Shown one piece after another: positions 35,901-46,599 of a stretch of DNA of 61,739 nt. The stretch's first letter is position 1. Every line of letters begins with the position of its first letter. Position numbers and translations under genes: made by a program. The notes beneath the pieces are model-generated. The model did no database searches, had not been told where the DNA came from, and saw only the letters and a program-made list of their open reading frames with translations. This stretch comes from Myxococcales bacterium (lineage in GTDB: Bacteria; Myxococcota; Myxococcia; Myxococcales; JAJYLH01): NCBI GenBank assembly GCA_021787845.1, contig JAJYLH010000033.1, positions 1 to 61,739 on the forward strand. Reading direction: 5' to 3'.

Positions 35901-35979
35901 CGGGAGGGCTCCCGCTGTCGGCCAGCGCCAGGGTCGAGAGCGCCGAAAGCACTACGAACAACGTCAATTTCTTCCTCAT
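29989..35979 (-). CDS. Giant secreted tail-fibre-like repeat protein
   Basis: A 1,996-residue exported protein with a signal peptide of about 20 residues ending 'LA'. An N-terminal domain contains 'GYLLDSTSKPVTQRGMSIT' and 'LYDAPTGGNVKW'. The body consists of many tail-fibre-type repeats: 'DGYLSSTDWTKLNGK'-like units (about eight), 'LSGNGGSTALQLDLGNSNTW' units, and 'TISPASGSGLAGGGSVSLGG' units. The end is a Gly-rich domain closing with 'GAVRIIWGPGRSYPSNAN', resembling the glycine-rich domain at the tip of phage tail fibres. AAGGAGA precedes the ATG at 35979. Its paralogue follows on the same strand. It could be a surface fibre or adhesin. No phage head or tail genes are near. Confidence 0.82.
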   Translation of the reverse strand: MRKKLTLFVVLSALSTLALADSGSPPAYVPVGIPTQGYLLDSTSKPVTQRGMSITFALYDAPTGGNVKWTETRQTDVDGGFYALTLGDPAVQGTTPLTPDALTPPLYLGVTIENGQEMTPRFAVATVPFSLRASAAQNVVGGGTVDTTSVSIGGTQVIDSNGQFLGTAHDAENLGGQPAADFLTKTGDGSGLTNLNPGNIAQGTAAIDISGTAHDAENLGGQPAADFLTKTGDGSGLTNLNPANLASGTAAINIAGNAATATAAQGFTGALSGDVTGTQAATLVGGLQGVPIAITAPTATDVLRYDGTAKTWVPSGDVASFAGRTGAVMPQAGDYSFDQIVGTVGNLQLDGPVVTALSSGAGLTVTTANPNAVGAAEVDLSLNQNGTLATSANGLSVNLANTNTWTGTQAFDSGATVSNGSDKTSLTVVQTSVDGPTADVFDVTNRSGSKKYISVDAAGDVSFSGNLTAKSVSGSTMTKTDLMSTLGAASGTNDGYLSSTDWTKLNGKLDSVSASAPLSGNGTASSPLSLVASSSSQDGYLSSGDWTKFNGKMGSVTNAPLTGSGTTSSPLSIAPATSNADGYLSSGDWTKFNGKMGSVTNAPLSGSGTTTSPLAMAQASGNADGYLSSGDWTKFNGKMGSVTSAPLTGSGTTTSPLAMAQASSSNDGYLSHTDWTTFNGKLATVTTNSTTPLSGSGTATSPLSIAKATSSTDGYLSSTDWTTFNGKLATVTTNSTTPLSGSGTTSSPLSIAKATSSTDGYLSSTDWTTFNGKVDRTGDTMTGALVVTPTADVVPLTLAASGGQSKNLTEWKDATGNVVGSVSPMGGASFSGTLSATTLNGNVAASELTGTIDNTQLTNSSVTISPASGSGLAGGGSVSLGGTLSSLAADIQHDSTLSGNGGSTALQLDLGNSNTWTAGQTFGAGATASGTTDQPSLVVAQTSAANPANDVFDVTNPGGGTKYVAVGPTGDVTLSGALTASTLTGAVATSELTGTIANTQLTNSSVTISPASGSGLAGGGSVSLGGTLSSLAADIQHDSTLSGNGGSTALQLDLGNSNTWTAGQMFGAGAAVSATADQPTFIVQQTSAVNPTANVFEVDNPAGNMGYFAIDHAGNAKFSGSVQAQSFQGNLPASDLTGSIANNQLANSSVTISPASGSGLTGGGSVSLGGALSSLAADIQHDSTLSGNGGSSALKLDLGNSNTWTAGQTFGGGATVSTTANAPALTVRQSSATGTNAAVFVVENASHSTDYLLVDATGNATFSGALSASSLSGSLAATNLTGQVAVFNGGTGATDAAGARTNLQAAQSGINSDITALNGLTTALAVTEGGTGLQSINTGDLLVGATGNTLSPLAGPTASGQVLRATGSGSFAWSAIAAGDLPTGIPSADLDHSSVTINAGVGLTGGGTVQLGGPAIGLAANLSHDSTLSGNGGTLSLGLNLAHANTWSATQTFTNATFTNPASGSISGNAHTVDNGVYTNTPNALTGALGLEPPGSTTVVPLTVNPGSGQTADLTDWQVNSTTVASVSAGGVLSAKGIALSNGAAANDVLTSDASGNATWSSTATLSGLTTSALALPTGAAVNDILTSDASGNGTWSSTATLSGLTLPTGAAAFDVLTSDASGNATWQPPSMFRTVQPVTSSNLVTISGADRGSLFEISSTLQDSATLQLPNPTTVGAGYSVTIKNESSVVAMVYPYGTEKIDGASFGLLTQTGYGTVVSDGTNWMIVGNMGASNTGEADFLTPGTYTWNVPPGVTNVSAVVVGAGGGGNGGIGTAGGGGGGGGLCYDATLTVTPGSQMVVDVGARGVNGGGGGQSDFGGATVYGGSGASGVTGGAGGGAIASGAWICYGGGNGGTTNSSTYGAGGGGAAGYGGWAGSGGSGSSTSCPPGGSSGGPGSGGGGGGSGSGASTPGVGFAGGGVGLNGTGAAGAGGSANCGSGGAAGGNGGLGTSFYGGGGPGRADVYILGRPYHMTYGVNGAVRIIWGPGRSYPSNAN

Positions 35980-36038
35980 GGCTATCTCTCCTTGCCGCCT
36001 CACCGGAGGCCGCACCTCGTGCGTTGCTTGCCGAACCG

Positions 36039-36065
36039 GCCCCTCGGCCACCCGGCCGAGGGACC
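36039..36065 (-). terminator. Hairpin downstream of the 1,176-aa gene
   Basis: GGCCCCTCGGCC pairs with GGCCGAGGGACC around a short ACCC loop. It is the counterpart of the hairpin at 29930-29958, and the flanking bases are also similar, so the 3' regions were duplicated along with the genes. Confidence 0.5.
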
Positions 36066-36095
36066 GCCTTCACCTACACGGAAGGACCTCGCACC

Positions 36096-39000
36096 TCAGT
36101 TCGCGTTGTACGGGAACGACCGTCCGGGACCCCAGATGATGCGGACAGCACCCGGTTGGCCCCACGTCTCGTAGATGTAGCGTCCGAAGATGTACCAATC
36201 AGCCCGACCCGGACCACCTCCGCCGTAGGCGGCACCTACGCTGCCATTGCCACCGACCCCTCCACCACTGCCGCAGTTTGCGGTGCCGCCGGCTCCACTC
36301 GAGCCAGTGCCGTTGATTCCGACACTGCCTCCAATATAACCGATCTCGGGGGTCGTCCCACCGGGCCCCGACCCACCCCCGCCGCCTCCTCCCCCTCCGG
36401 TCCCGTTGCTGCCTCCCGACGGGCACGATGCCGAGCTACCGCTCCCACCGGCTCCGCCATTGCCCAAATAACCAGATGCACCCCCGCCACCCGCGCCATA
36501 GCTCCAGCTATTGGTCGACCCACCGTTTCCCCCAGTGTAGCAGGTTCCTCCGACGCCAGAAACTCCGCTTCCGCCGGTCAAGTTATTCGCCCCAGAACCG
36601 CCAAATGCCCCGATGCCATCGAAAAGAGACTCCCCGCCTTGGCTGCCGTTGACACCTCCACCACCGACATCTACGGTCATTTGGGTTCCAGGAGTAACAG
36701 TGAGAGCAGTAACGTAGCACAACCCGCCACCGCCACCGCCGCCACCGGATGCGCTCACTCCGCCAGCGCCGCCTCCTCCACCACCGACCACAACGGCTGA
36801 AACGCTCGTGACACCTTGAGGAACGGTCCAGGTGTAGGTCCCCTGTGACAGGAAATCCGCTTCAGCTTGGTTGGTCGCAGCCACGTTTCCGAACGCCAAC
36901 CACCGGCTCCCGTCGGACACTATACTTCCCGAGCCGTTCACAACGGCAAACGAGTACCCGTCGATGTCTTGACCCGTCACCGGGTACAGGTACGTTTGCT
37001 TGGCGAGGCTCTTGAACGACACACTGTAGCCGGTTCCTACGCTGCTAGCGTCAGGCAGGTTGAAAGAAGTGTTGTCCGCAGTGATCTCGAACAGCCTGCC
37101 CAGATCCGTATTGGCCACCGTCACTGCAGTCGGGGCGGTAACTACCTGAACGGACCTGAAGGTCGGCGGCTGCCAGGTCGCGTTTCCACTGGCGTCGGAG
37201 GTGAGCACGTCTCCGACGGCCGGGCTGGTGGTCATCGCTAGACCCTTGACGGAAAGGCTTCCGCTGGCGCTCATCGAGGCGACGGTCGAGCTGTTGACCT
37301 GCCAGTCGGTCAGGTCGCCGGTTTGCCCAGAGCCCGGATTCACCGTCAGGGGAGCGGTGGCGCTGCCAGTGGGCTCCAGCCCGAGGGCACCGGTGAGCAT
37401 GTTGGCCGTGTTCGTATAGACGCCGTTCGTCACCGTAGCGGCGTTGATGTTGTAGCTCCCCGAGAGACGCGCGGCCGGCACGATCCCGCTCGCGAGATTG
37501 CTCGCGTTGAGGTTCGTCAACCCCGCGCCGCTGCCGCTGAAGCTTGTCGCGCTCAGCGCGCCAGACATCGTGTCGCCGGCCTTGTTCACCGGGGTGTAGG
37601 TGAGCGCGCCGGTCACGTCGCCGGAGCCCAGGCTGGTGCCCGACGTCGCCCGGCCGTACTGGTCCACCGTCACCTTCGTGTAGGCGCCCGCCGTTACGCC
37701 GCTCGTCGCCAAACCGACGGTAGCGGTGCCGGTGCCGCTCGCGGGATTGCCGGTCACGTTCAGTCCGGCGCCTGCGCTGACTCCCGAGACCACTGGACCC
37801 GCGAGCCTCGAGTTCGTCACCGCACCGCTCGGGATCGAGAGCGACAAGCTCCCCCCGAGGCTCACGGTACCGCCGCCGGCGAGCCCTGATGTGCTCGTGG
37901 TGTTGATGGTCACCGACGGGCTAGCCAACTGGGTGTTGGCAATGGTCCCGATCAAGTCGCTGGTGGCGAGCTGCCCCTGGAAGCTCGCCGCCGTGACGAC
38001 GCCTGAGAACGTCGAGTTGCCCGAGGAATCCACCTTCAAGGCTGGTTGCGATCCGCCCGCGTACACGTCGAGCGAATCCGCCGTGCCCGACGCCGGATTT
38101 CCCGTCGGTGCGTTCACCGTCAGGCTCACGCCGCCGACAGGAAGGCTGTCGTCTTCGATGACAGCGCCTCCGTGTAAGGTTTGCTTACCGGTCCACGTGT
38201 TGGGGTGCGTCAGGTCCATGCCCAGCTCGTTCTGGTTCGTTCCCGCGGTCGCAGTCAGAGTGTTGTCCGGCTCGATCGTAAGGGGGCTTGAAGCGGTGCC
38301 GCTACCCGATAGCGGTGCGGTTACCGAAACCGTGTCGAGCTTGCCGTTGAACTTCCCCCAGTCGGTCGAGCTGAGGTATCCGTCAGCGCTGCTAGTCGCC
38401 TCCCCGAGCGCGCTCTTCACGTCCGTCGCGGACAGCGCCACCGCTCCCGAGAAGCTCACGTCGCCGCTCGGCCCCACCGCGAGGTACTTCTTGTTCCCGT
38501 CGGCGCTCGTCACGTCGAAGACGTCGGCGGTCGGGTTCGACCCGGAGGTTTGTCGGACGGTCAGGCTGGTCGCGTTGCCCGTCGTGGAGGCGGTAGCGCC
38601 GCCGCTGTACGTCTGCGCTCCCGTCCAGGTGTTCGAGCTCGCGAGGTTCACCTTGAGCCCGTTCGCGCTGGTCGCGAGGCTGGTCCCATCGAGCGCCAGC
38701 GCGAGCGAGGTCGTGCCGACGCCGCTCGGGTTCGTCGCCCGCAGGCCGTTGCCCGCGGTGATCGACGTGACGAGCGGACCCGCGAGCTGGGTGTTGGTCG
38801 CCGGGCCGGGCGCCCACTCCTGCCCGTCGAAGCGCAGCACGTCGGTCGCGGTCGGCGTCCCGGTCGCCAGCGGCACCCCTTGGAGCCCCCCGACGACGGT
38901 CGCCGACTGCGTGCCCGTCACGTCACCCGAGAGCGCTCCCGTAAAGCTCGTCGCCGTCGCCGCGTTGCCGCTGATGTCGATGCCCGCCGTGCCGCTCGTC

Positions 39001-39626
39001 AGGCTCGCCGGGTTCAGGCTGGTGAGCTGGGAGCCGTCACCGGTCTTGGTCAGGTAGTCCGCTGCCGGTTGGCCTCCCAGATTCTCCGCGTCGCGTGCGG
39101 TTCCCAGGAACTGGCCGTTCGAGTCGATGACCGGGGTGCCGCCGATGGACACGCTCGTCGCATCGACGCTCGAGCTCGTGATGGTCGCGTCCTTGATGGT
39201 GCCGCCGGTCAGGTTCTGCGCGTCGAGGGCCTGAATCGCGTACGGCACGCTGCCGAGCTGGAGCCGCGGACCGAGCTCGACCCCCTCGACGGTGACGCCG
39301 AGGTAGCGGGGAGCGGCGAGGTCATTCGCCCGCAGCGCGCTGGCGGTGGGGTCGTTCAGGTCGCCGAGGACCACCGCGTAGTGGCCGTCGTTGACGTCGA
39401 CCTTGCGAATGTCCTGCCACTTGACGTTGCCGCCGGTCAACGCGTCGTAGAGCGTGAAGGTGATTGGCATCTGTTGCTGCGTCACCGGCTGGTTCTGTGC
39501 GTCGAGCAGATAGCCTTCCGTCGGGATGGCCATCGGCACGTTCGCGAGGGGGGCGGTGCCGCTGTCGGCAAGCGCGAGCGGCGGCGACAGGGCGAACAGC
39601 AACGCGAACAACGCGAGCTTCCTCAT
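36096..39626 (-). CDS. Second giant tail-fibre-like repeat protein
   Basis: A 1,176-residue paralogue of the preceding giant protein. It has a signal peptide ending 'ALA', the same N-terminal domain ('GYLLDAQNQPVTQQQMPIT', 'LYDALTGGNVKW'), 'DGYLSSTDWGKFNGK' and 'STSGLAGGGTVSLGGSLS' repeats, and a Gly-rich tip ending 'GAVRIIWGPGRSFPYNAN'. It has far fewer repeat units, which explains the length difference. GAGGAG lies six bases before the ATG at 39626. The two genes are separated by a hairpin and 60 bases of untranslated sequence, so they may be separate transcripts. Confidence 0.82.
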   Translation of the reverse strand: MRKLALFALLFALSPPLALADSGTAPLANVPMAIPTEGYLLDAQNQPVTQQQMPITFTLYDALTGGNVKWQDIRKVDVNDGHYAVVLGDLNDPTASALRANDLAAPRYLGVTVEGVELGPRLQLGSVPYAIQALDAQNLTGGTIKDATITSSSVDATSVSIGGTPVIDSNGQFLGTARDAENLGGQPAADYLTKTGDGSQLTSLNPASLTSGTAGIDISGNAATATSFTGALSGDVTGTQSATVVGGLQGVPLATGTPTATDVLRFDGQEWAPGPATNTQLAGPLVTSITAGNGLRATNPSGVGTTSLALALDGTSLATSANGLKVNLASSNTWTGAQTYSGGATASTTGNATSLTVRQTSGSNPTADVFDVTSADGNKKYLAVGPSGDVSFSGAVALSATDVKSALGEATSSADGYLSSTDWGKFNGKLDTVSVTAPLSGSGTASSPLTIEPDNTLTATAGTNQNELGMDLTHPNTWTGKQTLHGGAVIEDDSLPVGGVSLTVNAPTGNPASGTADSLDVYAGGSQPALKVDSSGNSTFSGVVTAASFQGQLATSDLIGTIANTQLASPSVTINTTSTSGLAGGGTVSLGGSLSLSIPSGAVTNSRLAGPVVSGVSAGAGLNVTGNPASGTGTATVGLATSGVTAGAYTKVTVDQYGRATSGTSLGSGDVTGALTYTPVNKAGDTMSGALSATSFSGSGAGLTNLNASNLASGIVPAARLSGSYNINAATVTNGVYTNTANMLTGALGLEPTGSATAPLTVNPGSGQTGDLTDWQVNSSTVASMSASGSLSVKGLAMTTSPAVGDVLTSDASGNATWQPPTFRSVQVVTAPTAVTVANTDLGRLFEITADNTSFNLPDASSVGTGYSVSFKSLAKQTYLYPVTGQDIDGYSFAVVNGSGSIVSDGSRWLAFGNVAATNQAEADFLSQGTYTWTVPQGVTSVSAVVVGGGGGGAGGVSASGGGGGGGGLCYVTALTVTPGTQMTVDVGGGGVNGSQGGESLFDGIGAFGGSGANNLTGGSGVSGVGGTCYTGGNGGSTNSWSYGAGGGGASGYLGNGGAGGSGSSASCPSGGSNGTGGGGGGGGGSGPGGTTPEIGYIGGSVGINGTGSSGAGGTANCGSGGGVGGNGSVGAAYGGGGPGRADWYIFGRYIYETWGQPGAVRIIWGPGRSFPYNAN

Positions 39627-39638
39627 GGCGGACTCCTC

Positions 39639-39659
39639 GCCGCCTCGTGGCGAGGCGGC
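39639..39659 (-). promoter_or_regulatory. Leader hairpin before the 1,176-aa gene
   Basis: On the minus strand GCCGCCTCG-CCA-CGAGGCGGC forms a perfect nine-pair stem ending just before the GAGGAG ribosome site. It could stabilise the messenger or modulate initiation. A weaker stem (GCCTC/GAGGC) stands at the same place before the paralogue. Confidence 0.5.
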
Positions 39660-40146
39660 TGACGGCTTGCGTGGTGAGCGGTGGGATACGCTTGCGCCTG
39701 TGACGGCATCGGTCAAGCAATGATTTTTCAGACCTGAGCCGGGCCCGAGGCCGGGCGGATGGCGCAATTTCTGCGTCTCTCGCTGGCAGAAATCGGCGCG
39801 GGGCGACCACCGGCTCCGTCACTCGTTTTGGACCGCCATGAATGGCCCCAATGCGGTCGTTGGCTGGAATGAAGACCCCGGCCCGCCACAGAACCTGCGG
39901 CAGCCTGCGCACGCATTCTTTGCGTGCCCGAAGTAGGTGGGTGCGCGATAATATGCCTCGCTGTGGCGGGAATGGGGCGTTGTGGCCCACGGCGATGGGG
40001 GTTGCTTCGCCGGCGTCGCGGGCTGGTCCCAGCGCGTTCGACGCCGTAGATCGGCAGGGCAGCCGGTCGAAGTGACCGCTGCTGTTCACCTGATTCGCTA
40101 ACGGTAGCCGGATGTGGTGCTACTAGGCGATACCGAAGTCGCCTGA
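39660..40146. other. Intergenic stretch without a recognisable gene
   Basis: About 490 bases between the giant-protein start and the MFS stop. No frame has a convincing translation. It should contain the promoter for the giant proteins. I noticed a short inverted repeat with ATTTCTGCG ... GGCAGAAAT (39769-39801) and nothing else. Confidence 0.5.
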
Positions 40147-41439
40147 CTAAACCCCTGCCGCGTGCCGCAAGGGATCGGTGCTCGCTGGGACCAGCCGCCA
40201 GCCGGCGAGCCACACGACGGCGCCGACGGCGAGCGCCACGGGCACCATCGACAACGCGAGCGGAAGGCTGCGCGTCCGGTCGGAGACGAGGCCGACGATG
40301 GAGGGGCTCAAAGCGTCGCCGAAGAGGTGGATGCAGAGAATCGACACCGCCACCGCCCGCGCGCGCAGGTTGGCGCCGACCGCGTTGACGATGAGGGCGT
40401 TGATCGGACCGTTGTAGAACCAGAGCAGAATCTGCGCGACGAGGATGGTCCCCGCGATCGGCCAATAGCCGTGGACCAGCAGCGCGACGATGGCGAAGGC
40501 GGTCGCCAGTGCCATCGAGACTCCACTGAGCGCGAAGTAGGGCTGGCGGGTGTGCCGGCGAAGCCGGTCGGCGAGAAAGCCGCCGGCGAACGTCCCGATG
40601 AGCCCTCCGAGAGCGCCGGTGGCCCCCACGAGGAGATCCGCGTCCGCCAGGGAGATGCCGCGGTCGCGATAGAGGAAGGTCGGAAACCAGTCGGCGAGCG
40701 CGCCCGACGCGAAGGTGACCGCGGTGTAACCCAGCACCGCGACGACGAAGACGCGGTTTCGCGAGAGGCTCGAGAGCGCTTTCGGCCAGGAGATGGGCTG
40801 CGGCTTATCGGCATCGCACGCGCCCCGCGCGGGCTCGCGCATCAGGAGCACGACCAGCGCCGTCAGGAGCCCCGGCAGCCCGGTGATGAGAAACGCCGCG
40901 CGCCAGCCGTAGGAAGTGCCGACCTTCCCGCCGAGCCAGTAGCCGAGAGCGCTGCCGACCGGAATCGCCAGGTAGAAGATCGTCAGGATGCGATTGCGCT
41001 TTCCTGCCGGATAGAAGTCGCTGAGCACGGCCGGGCTCAACGTCGCGTAGGCCGCCTCGCCGACCCCGACCGCCGCGCGCGACACGAGAAACGACTTGAA
41101 GCCGACGGCGAAGGCGCCAGAAGCGGTGGCGAGGCTCCAGAGCCCGACGCCGACGGCGATGAGCCGTTTGCGCTGGTGCTTGTCCGCGAGCGCGCCGAAC
41201 AGCGGGCTCGCCGCGAGATAGACGACGATGAACGCGGTCGTCGGGTACGAGGTCTCGGCGTCGGAGAAGTGGAGCGCGCGCTTGAAGAGCGGCTTGACCG
41301 CGCTCGGCACCCAGCGGTCGACGTAGTTCAGAAGGTTCATCGCGGTGAGGACCACGATGGCGAACGTCGCGCCGCTGCGCACCCGCGAAACGTCGGGGGC
41401 AGGCTCCTTTGGCTTCCTCTCGCCCGACCCGCGGAGCAT
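40147..41439 (-). CDS. MFS transporter, spinster-like
   Basis: A 430-residue inner-membrane transporter with about twelve hydrophobic segments. The first helix reads 'LTAMNLLNYVDRWVPSAV', the NYVDR motif typical of spinster-type MFS proteins, and the loop 'GALADKHQRKRLIAVG' is the MFS motif A between helices 2 and 3. Substrates in this branch include sugars, organic acids and lysolipids, and cannot be decided here. It is divergent from the BFD-FAD oxidase, with 213 bases between the starts, so it may carry that enzyme's substrate or product. Confidence 0.88.
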   Translation of the reverse strand: MLRGSGERKPKEPAPDVSRVRSGATFAIVVLTAMNLLNYVDRWVPSAVKPLFKRALHFSDAETSYPTTAFIVVYLAASPLFGALADKHQRKRLIAVGVGLWSLATASGAFAVGFKSFLVSRAAVGVGEAAYATLSPAVLSDFYPAGKRNRILTIFYLAIPVGSALGYWLGGKVGTSYGWRAAFLITGLPGLLTALVVLLMREPARGACDADKPQPISWPKALSSLSRNRVFVVAVLGYTAVTFASGALADWFPTFLYRDRGISLADADLLVGATGALGGLIGTFAGGFLADRLRRHTRQPYFALSGVSMALATAFAIVALLVHGYWPIAGTILVAQILLWFYNGPINALIVNAVGANLRARAVAVSILCIHLFGDALSPSIVGLVSDRTRSLPLALSMVPVALAVGAVVWLAGWRLVPASTDPLRHAAGV

Positions 41440-41494
41440 CGCCCTACGTTACGCGAAGCGGCGTCCGTCGCCCGAACCTTTGCTCTGGCCGATG

Positions 41495-41540
41495 TCCGAT
41501 CGGACCGATCGGACGGATCCGACCGATCGGACCGATCGGC
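41495..41540. repeat. 9-bp tandem repeat, CGATCCGAC family (copy d)
   Basis: The fourth copy, centred in the divergent gap between the MFS gene and the oxidase, with five 9-base units. Confidence 0.85.
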
Positions 41541-41652
41541 GACTTGGCGCCGCCCTTCTCGCAGGCGCTTCTTCGTTCGGCGGCGGCCATGACGTTCGCC
41601 CCCTGCAACGCCGACCGGGTTCCCGCTATCGTGCGCCGCCGGAGAAAGCGCC

Positions 41653-43152
41653 GTGCCTGCCTCACCCTCCATGCCTTCGCGCAAAGCTCTCGTCTGCACC
41701 TGCGAGGACGTGACCCGGCTGGACCTCGACGACGCCATCGCCGCCGGCTTCCGCGACGTCGAGTCGGTGAAGCGTTACACCGGCCTCGGCACCGGTCCCT
41801 GTCAGGGCAAGAGCTGCCTCGTCTCGGCGATGGACCACCTCGCGCGCGCCGCGATGCTACCCGAGAGCGCTCAAGCCCCCTTCCGTACCCGGACGCCGGC
41901 GGTGCCGACGCGTTTGGCGGAGCTCGCCGGCATCACGCCCCCGCCGCTGACGCCGATTCCGCCGCTCGTCGACCCCTCGGGACCGCACCCGCTCTGCTCG
42001 AAAGAGCCGCTGCCGGAGCGGATGGACGTCGTGATCATCGGCGGCGGCATCATGGGCCTGGCGCTCGCGTACCAGCTCGCCCGGCGCGGCCATCGGGAAG
42101 TGCTGGTCCTCGAGCGCGGCTACCTGCTCGAAGGCGCGAGCGGACGCAACGGCGGGGGCGTGCGCGCCCAGTGGTCGACGCCAACGTTCATCGAGCTGGC
42201 GAAAGAGAGCCTGAAGGCGTGCGCCGACTTCGCGCGGGAGCTGGGCGTCAACGTCTGGTTCCGGCGCGGCGGCTACCTTTTCCTCGCGCGCGACGAGGCG
42301 GCGGCGAAGCAGCTTGGGAAAGCGGCCCTGCTGCACCATGCGCACGGTCTGCGCACGCGGCTCATCGAGCCGAAAGAGGCGGCGGATCTGGTCGACGGCC
42401 TCGACCCCAAAGGCGTCGTCGCGGCCTCGTTCAATCCCGACGACGGCGTCGTCTTCCCCTGGCCGTTCGTGTGGGGCTACGCGGACGGCGCGCGAAAACG
42501 CGGCGTGCGCATCGAGCCGTTCACGCGGGTGACGGGCATCGAGGTCGCGGGCGGGCGGGCGCGCGCGGTCGAGACGGATCGCGGGCGGGTCGCGACGGAC
42601 CGGGTGGTCATCGCGGCGGGCGCGTGGAGCCCGGCCGTCGCTCTTCTCGCGGGGGTGAAGCTGCCGAACGAGCCGAAGCGACACGAAATCTGCGTCGCCG
42701 AGCCGCTCAAGCCCTTCCTCGACCCGCTGATCGCCGAGCTCGACAACGGCTTGTACTTCTCGCAATCGGCGCGAGGCGAGCTGGTCGGCGGGATGGGCGA
42801 CCCGGACGAGCCGCCGGGCTTGAACCAGCGTTCGACCCTGCGGTTCCTCTCCCGCTATTCGAGAGCGCTCCTGCGGGTCATGCCGGGGCTGGGCGCGCTC
42901 AAGATCATCCGCCAGTGGGCCGGCCTGTACGACGTGACGCCGGACCACTCGCCGGTCCTGGGCGAGACGCCGGGTGTCGCGGGGCTCCTGCAGATGAGCG
43001 GTTTCGTCGGGCACGGGTTCATGATGGCGCCCGCGGTCGCGCGCCGGATGGCGGCCTGGATGGACGGCGAGAAGGACGAGCTCTTCACCCGGTTCACGCT
43101 GCAGCGGTTCGCCGAGGGCAAGCTCGAGAAGGAAGCGATGATCATCGGGTGA
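41653..43152 (+). CDS. FAD-dependent amino-acid/sarcosine-oxidase-type enzyme fused to a BFD [2Fe-2S] domain
   Basis: A 499-residue fusion. Residues 13-60 are a BFD-like [2Fe-2S] domain with Cys at 15, 17, 50 and 55 (C-T-C ... P-C-Q-G-K-S-C). A linker follows, then a DAO/SoxB-type flavoenzyme starting near residue 124 with the dinucleotide fold 'VVIIGGGIMGLALA' and the FAD motif 'EGASGRNGGGVRAQW'. The C-terminal 'RQWAGLYDVTPDHSPVLG' and 'GHGFMMAPAVARRMA' are typical of sarcosine, opine and glycine-type oxidases. In heterotetrameric sarcosine oxidase and HcnABC these domains are on separate subunits. The GTG start has GGAG eight bases upstream. The substrate is probably an N-substituted or cyclic amino acid. 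Confidence 0.88.
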   Translation: MPASPSMPSRKALVCTCEDVTRLDLDDAIAAGFRDVESVKRYTGLGTGPCQGKSCLVSAMDHLARAAMLPESAQAPFRTRTPAVPTRLAELAGITPPPLTPIPPLVDPSGPHPLCSKEPLPERMDVVIIGGGIMGLALAYQLARRGHREVLVLERGYLLEGASGRNGGGVRAQWSTPTFIELAKESLKACADFARELGVNVWFRRGGYLFLARDEAAAKQLGKAALLHHAHGLRTRLIEPKEAADLVDGLDPKGVVAASFNPDDGVVFPWPFVWGYADGARKRGVRIEPFTRVTGIEVAGGRARAVETDRGRVATDRVVIAAGAWSPAVALLAGVKLPNEPKRHEICVAEPLKPFLDPLIAELDNGLYFSQSARGELVGGMGDPDEPPGLNQRSTLRFLSRYSRALLRVMPGLGALKIIRQWAGLYDVTPDHSPVLGETPGVAGLLQMSGFVGHGFMMAPAVARRMAAWMDGEKDELFTRFTLQRFAEGKLEKEAMIIG

Positions 43153-43173
43153 AGCTGGGCGGCGGCCGGCCGC

Positions 43174-43212
43174 CGATCAGACCGATCGGACCGATCCGAC
43201 CGATCGGTCCGA
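43174..43212. repeat. 9-bp tandem repeat, CGATCCGAC family (copy e)
   Basis: The fifth copy, directly after the oxidase stop and before the SNF2 gene. Confidence 0.8.
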
Positions 43213-43266
43213 CCGCGCTCAGGGCCTTGCGCGCCCCCGAGGTCCCGGCGATGGTACAAGCCGTTC

Positions 43267-46302
<3,036 letters not shown>

Positions 46303-46325
46303 TCCTTGGCAAGAGTGTCTATTGG

Positions 46326-46530
46326 GCTCCTCGACAGAATCTGTGCGTAGAAAGCACCTCTCGGGAAGCCGGACACCCGAGTGTCCGGGTTGGGCAGTGC
46401 CGTTCGCCGCTCTCCGACCGTCCGGTCGCCCGACGCGAAGATCGCGATCGACGAACGCGGTGCCTGCACCCGGACACTCACGTGTCCGGCTTCCTTGCGC
46501 CCGTGACACGCACAGATTCTGTCGGGGAGC
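46326..46530. repeat. Nested inverted-repeat element, about 205 bp
   Basis: The outer arms GCTCCTCGACAGAATCTG (46326 on) and CAGATTCTGTCGGGGAGC (to 46530) are complementary over 22 bases with one mismatch. Inside is a second complementary pair built on GAAGCCGGACAC and GTGTCCGGCTTCC. No transposase is inside; it resembles a palindromic, non-coding mobile or REP-type element. The 15-20 bases around the arms show no obvious target duplication. Confidence 0.75.
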
Positions 46531-46599
46531 CGTTTATTGAGGCTTTCCGCTTCGCATAGCCAGGGCTGACGCCCGCAACCCAATCGATCGGACTCGGAC

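Noticed and set aside
29989-39626. Prophage remnant
   Set aside because: The two proteins carry export signals, and no other phage gene, integrase or attachment site is visible within 20 kb on either side.
41495-41540. Operator shared by the divergent MFS and oxidase genes
   Set aside because: The palindromic GATCGGTC-like sequence is tempting, but the same element occurs at four other gene borders with unrelated neighbours, so it is a dispersed repeat.
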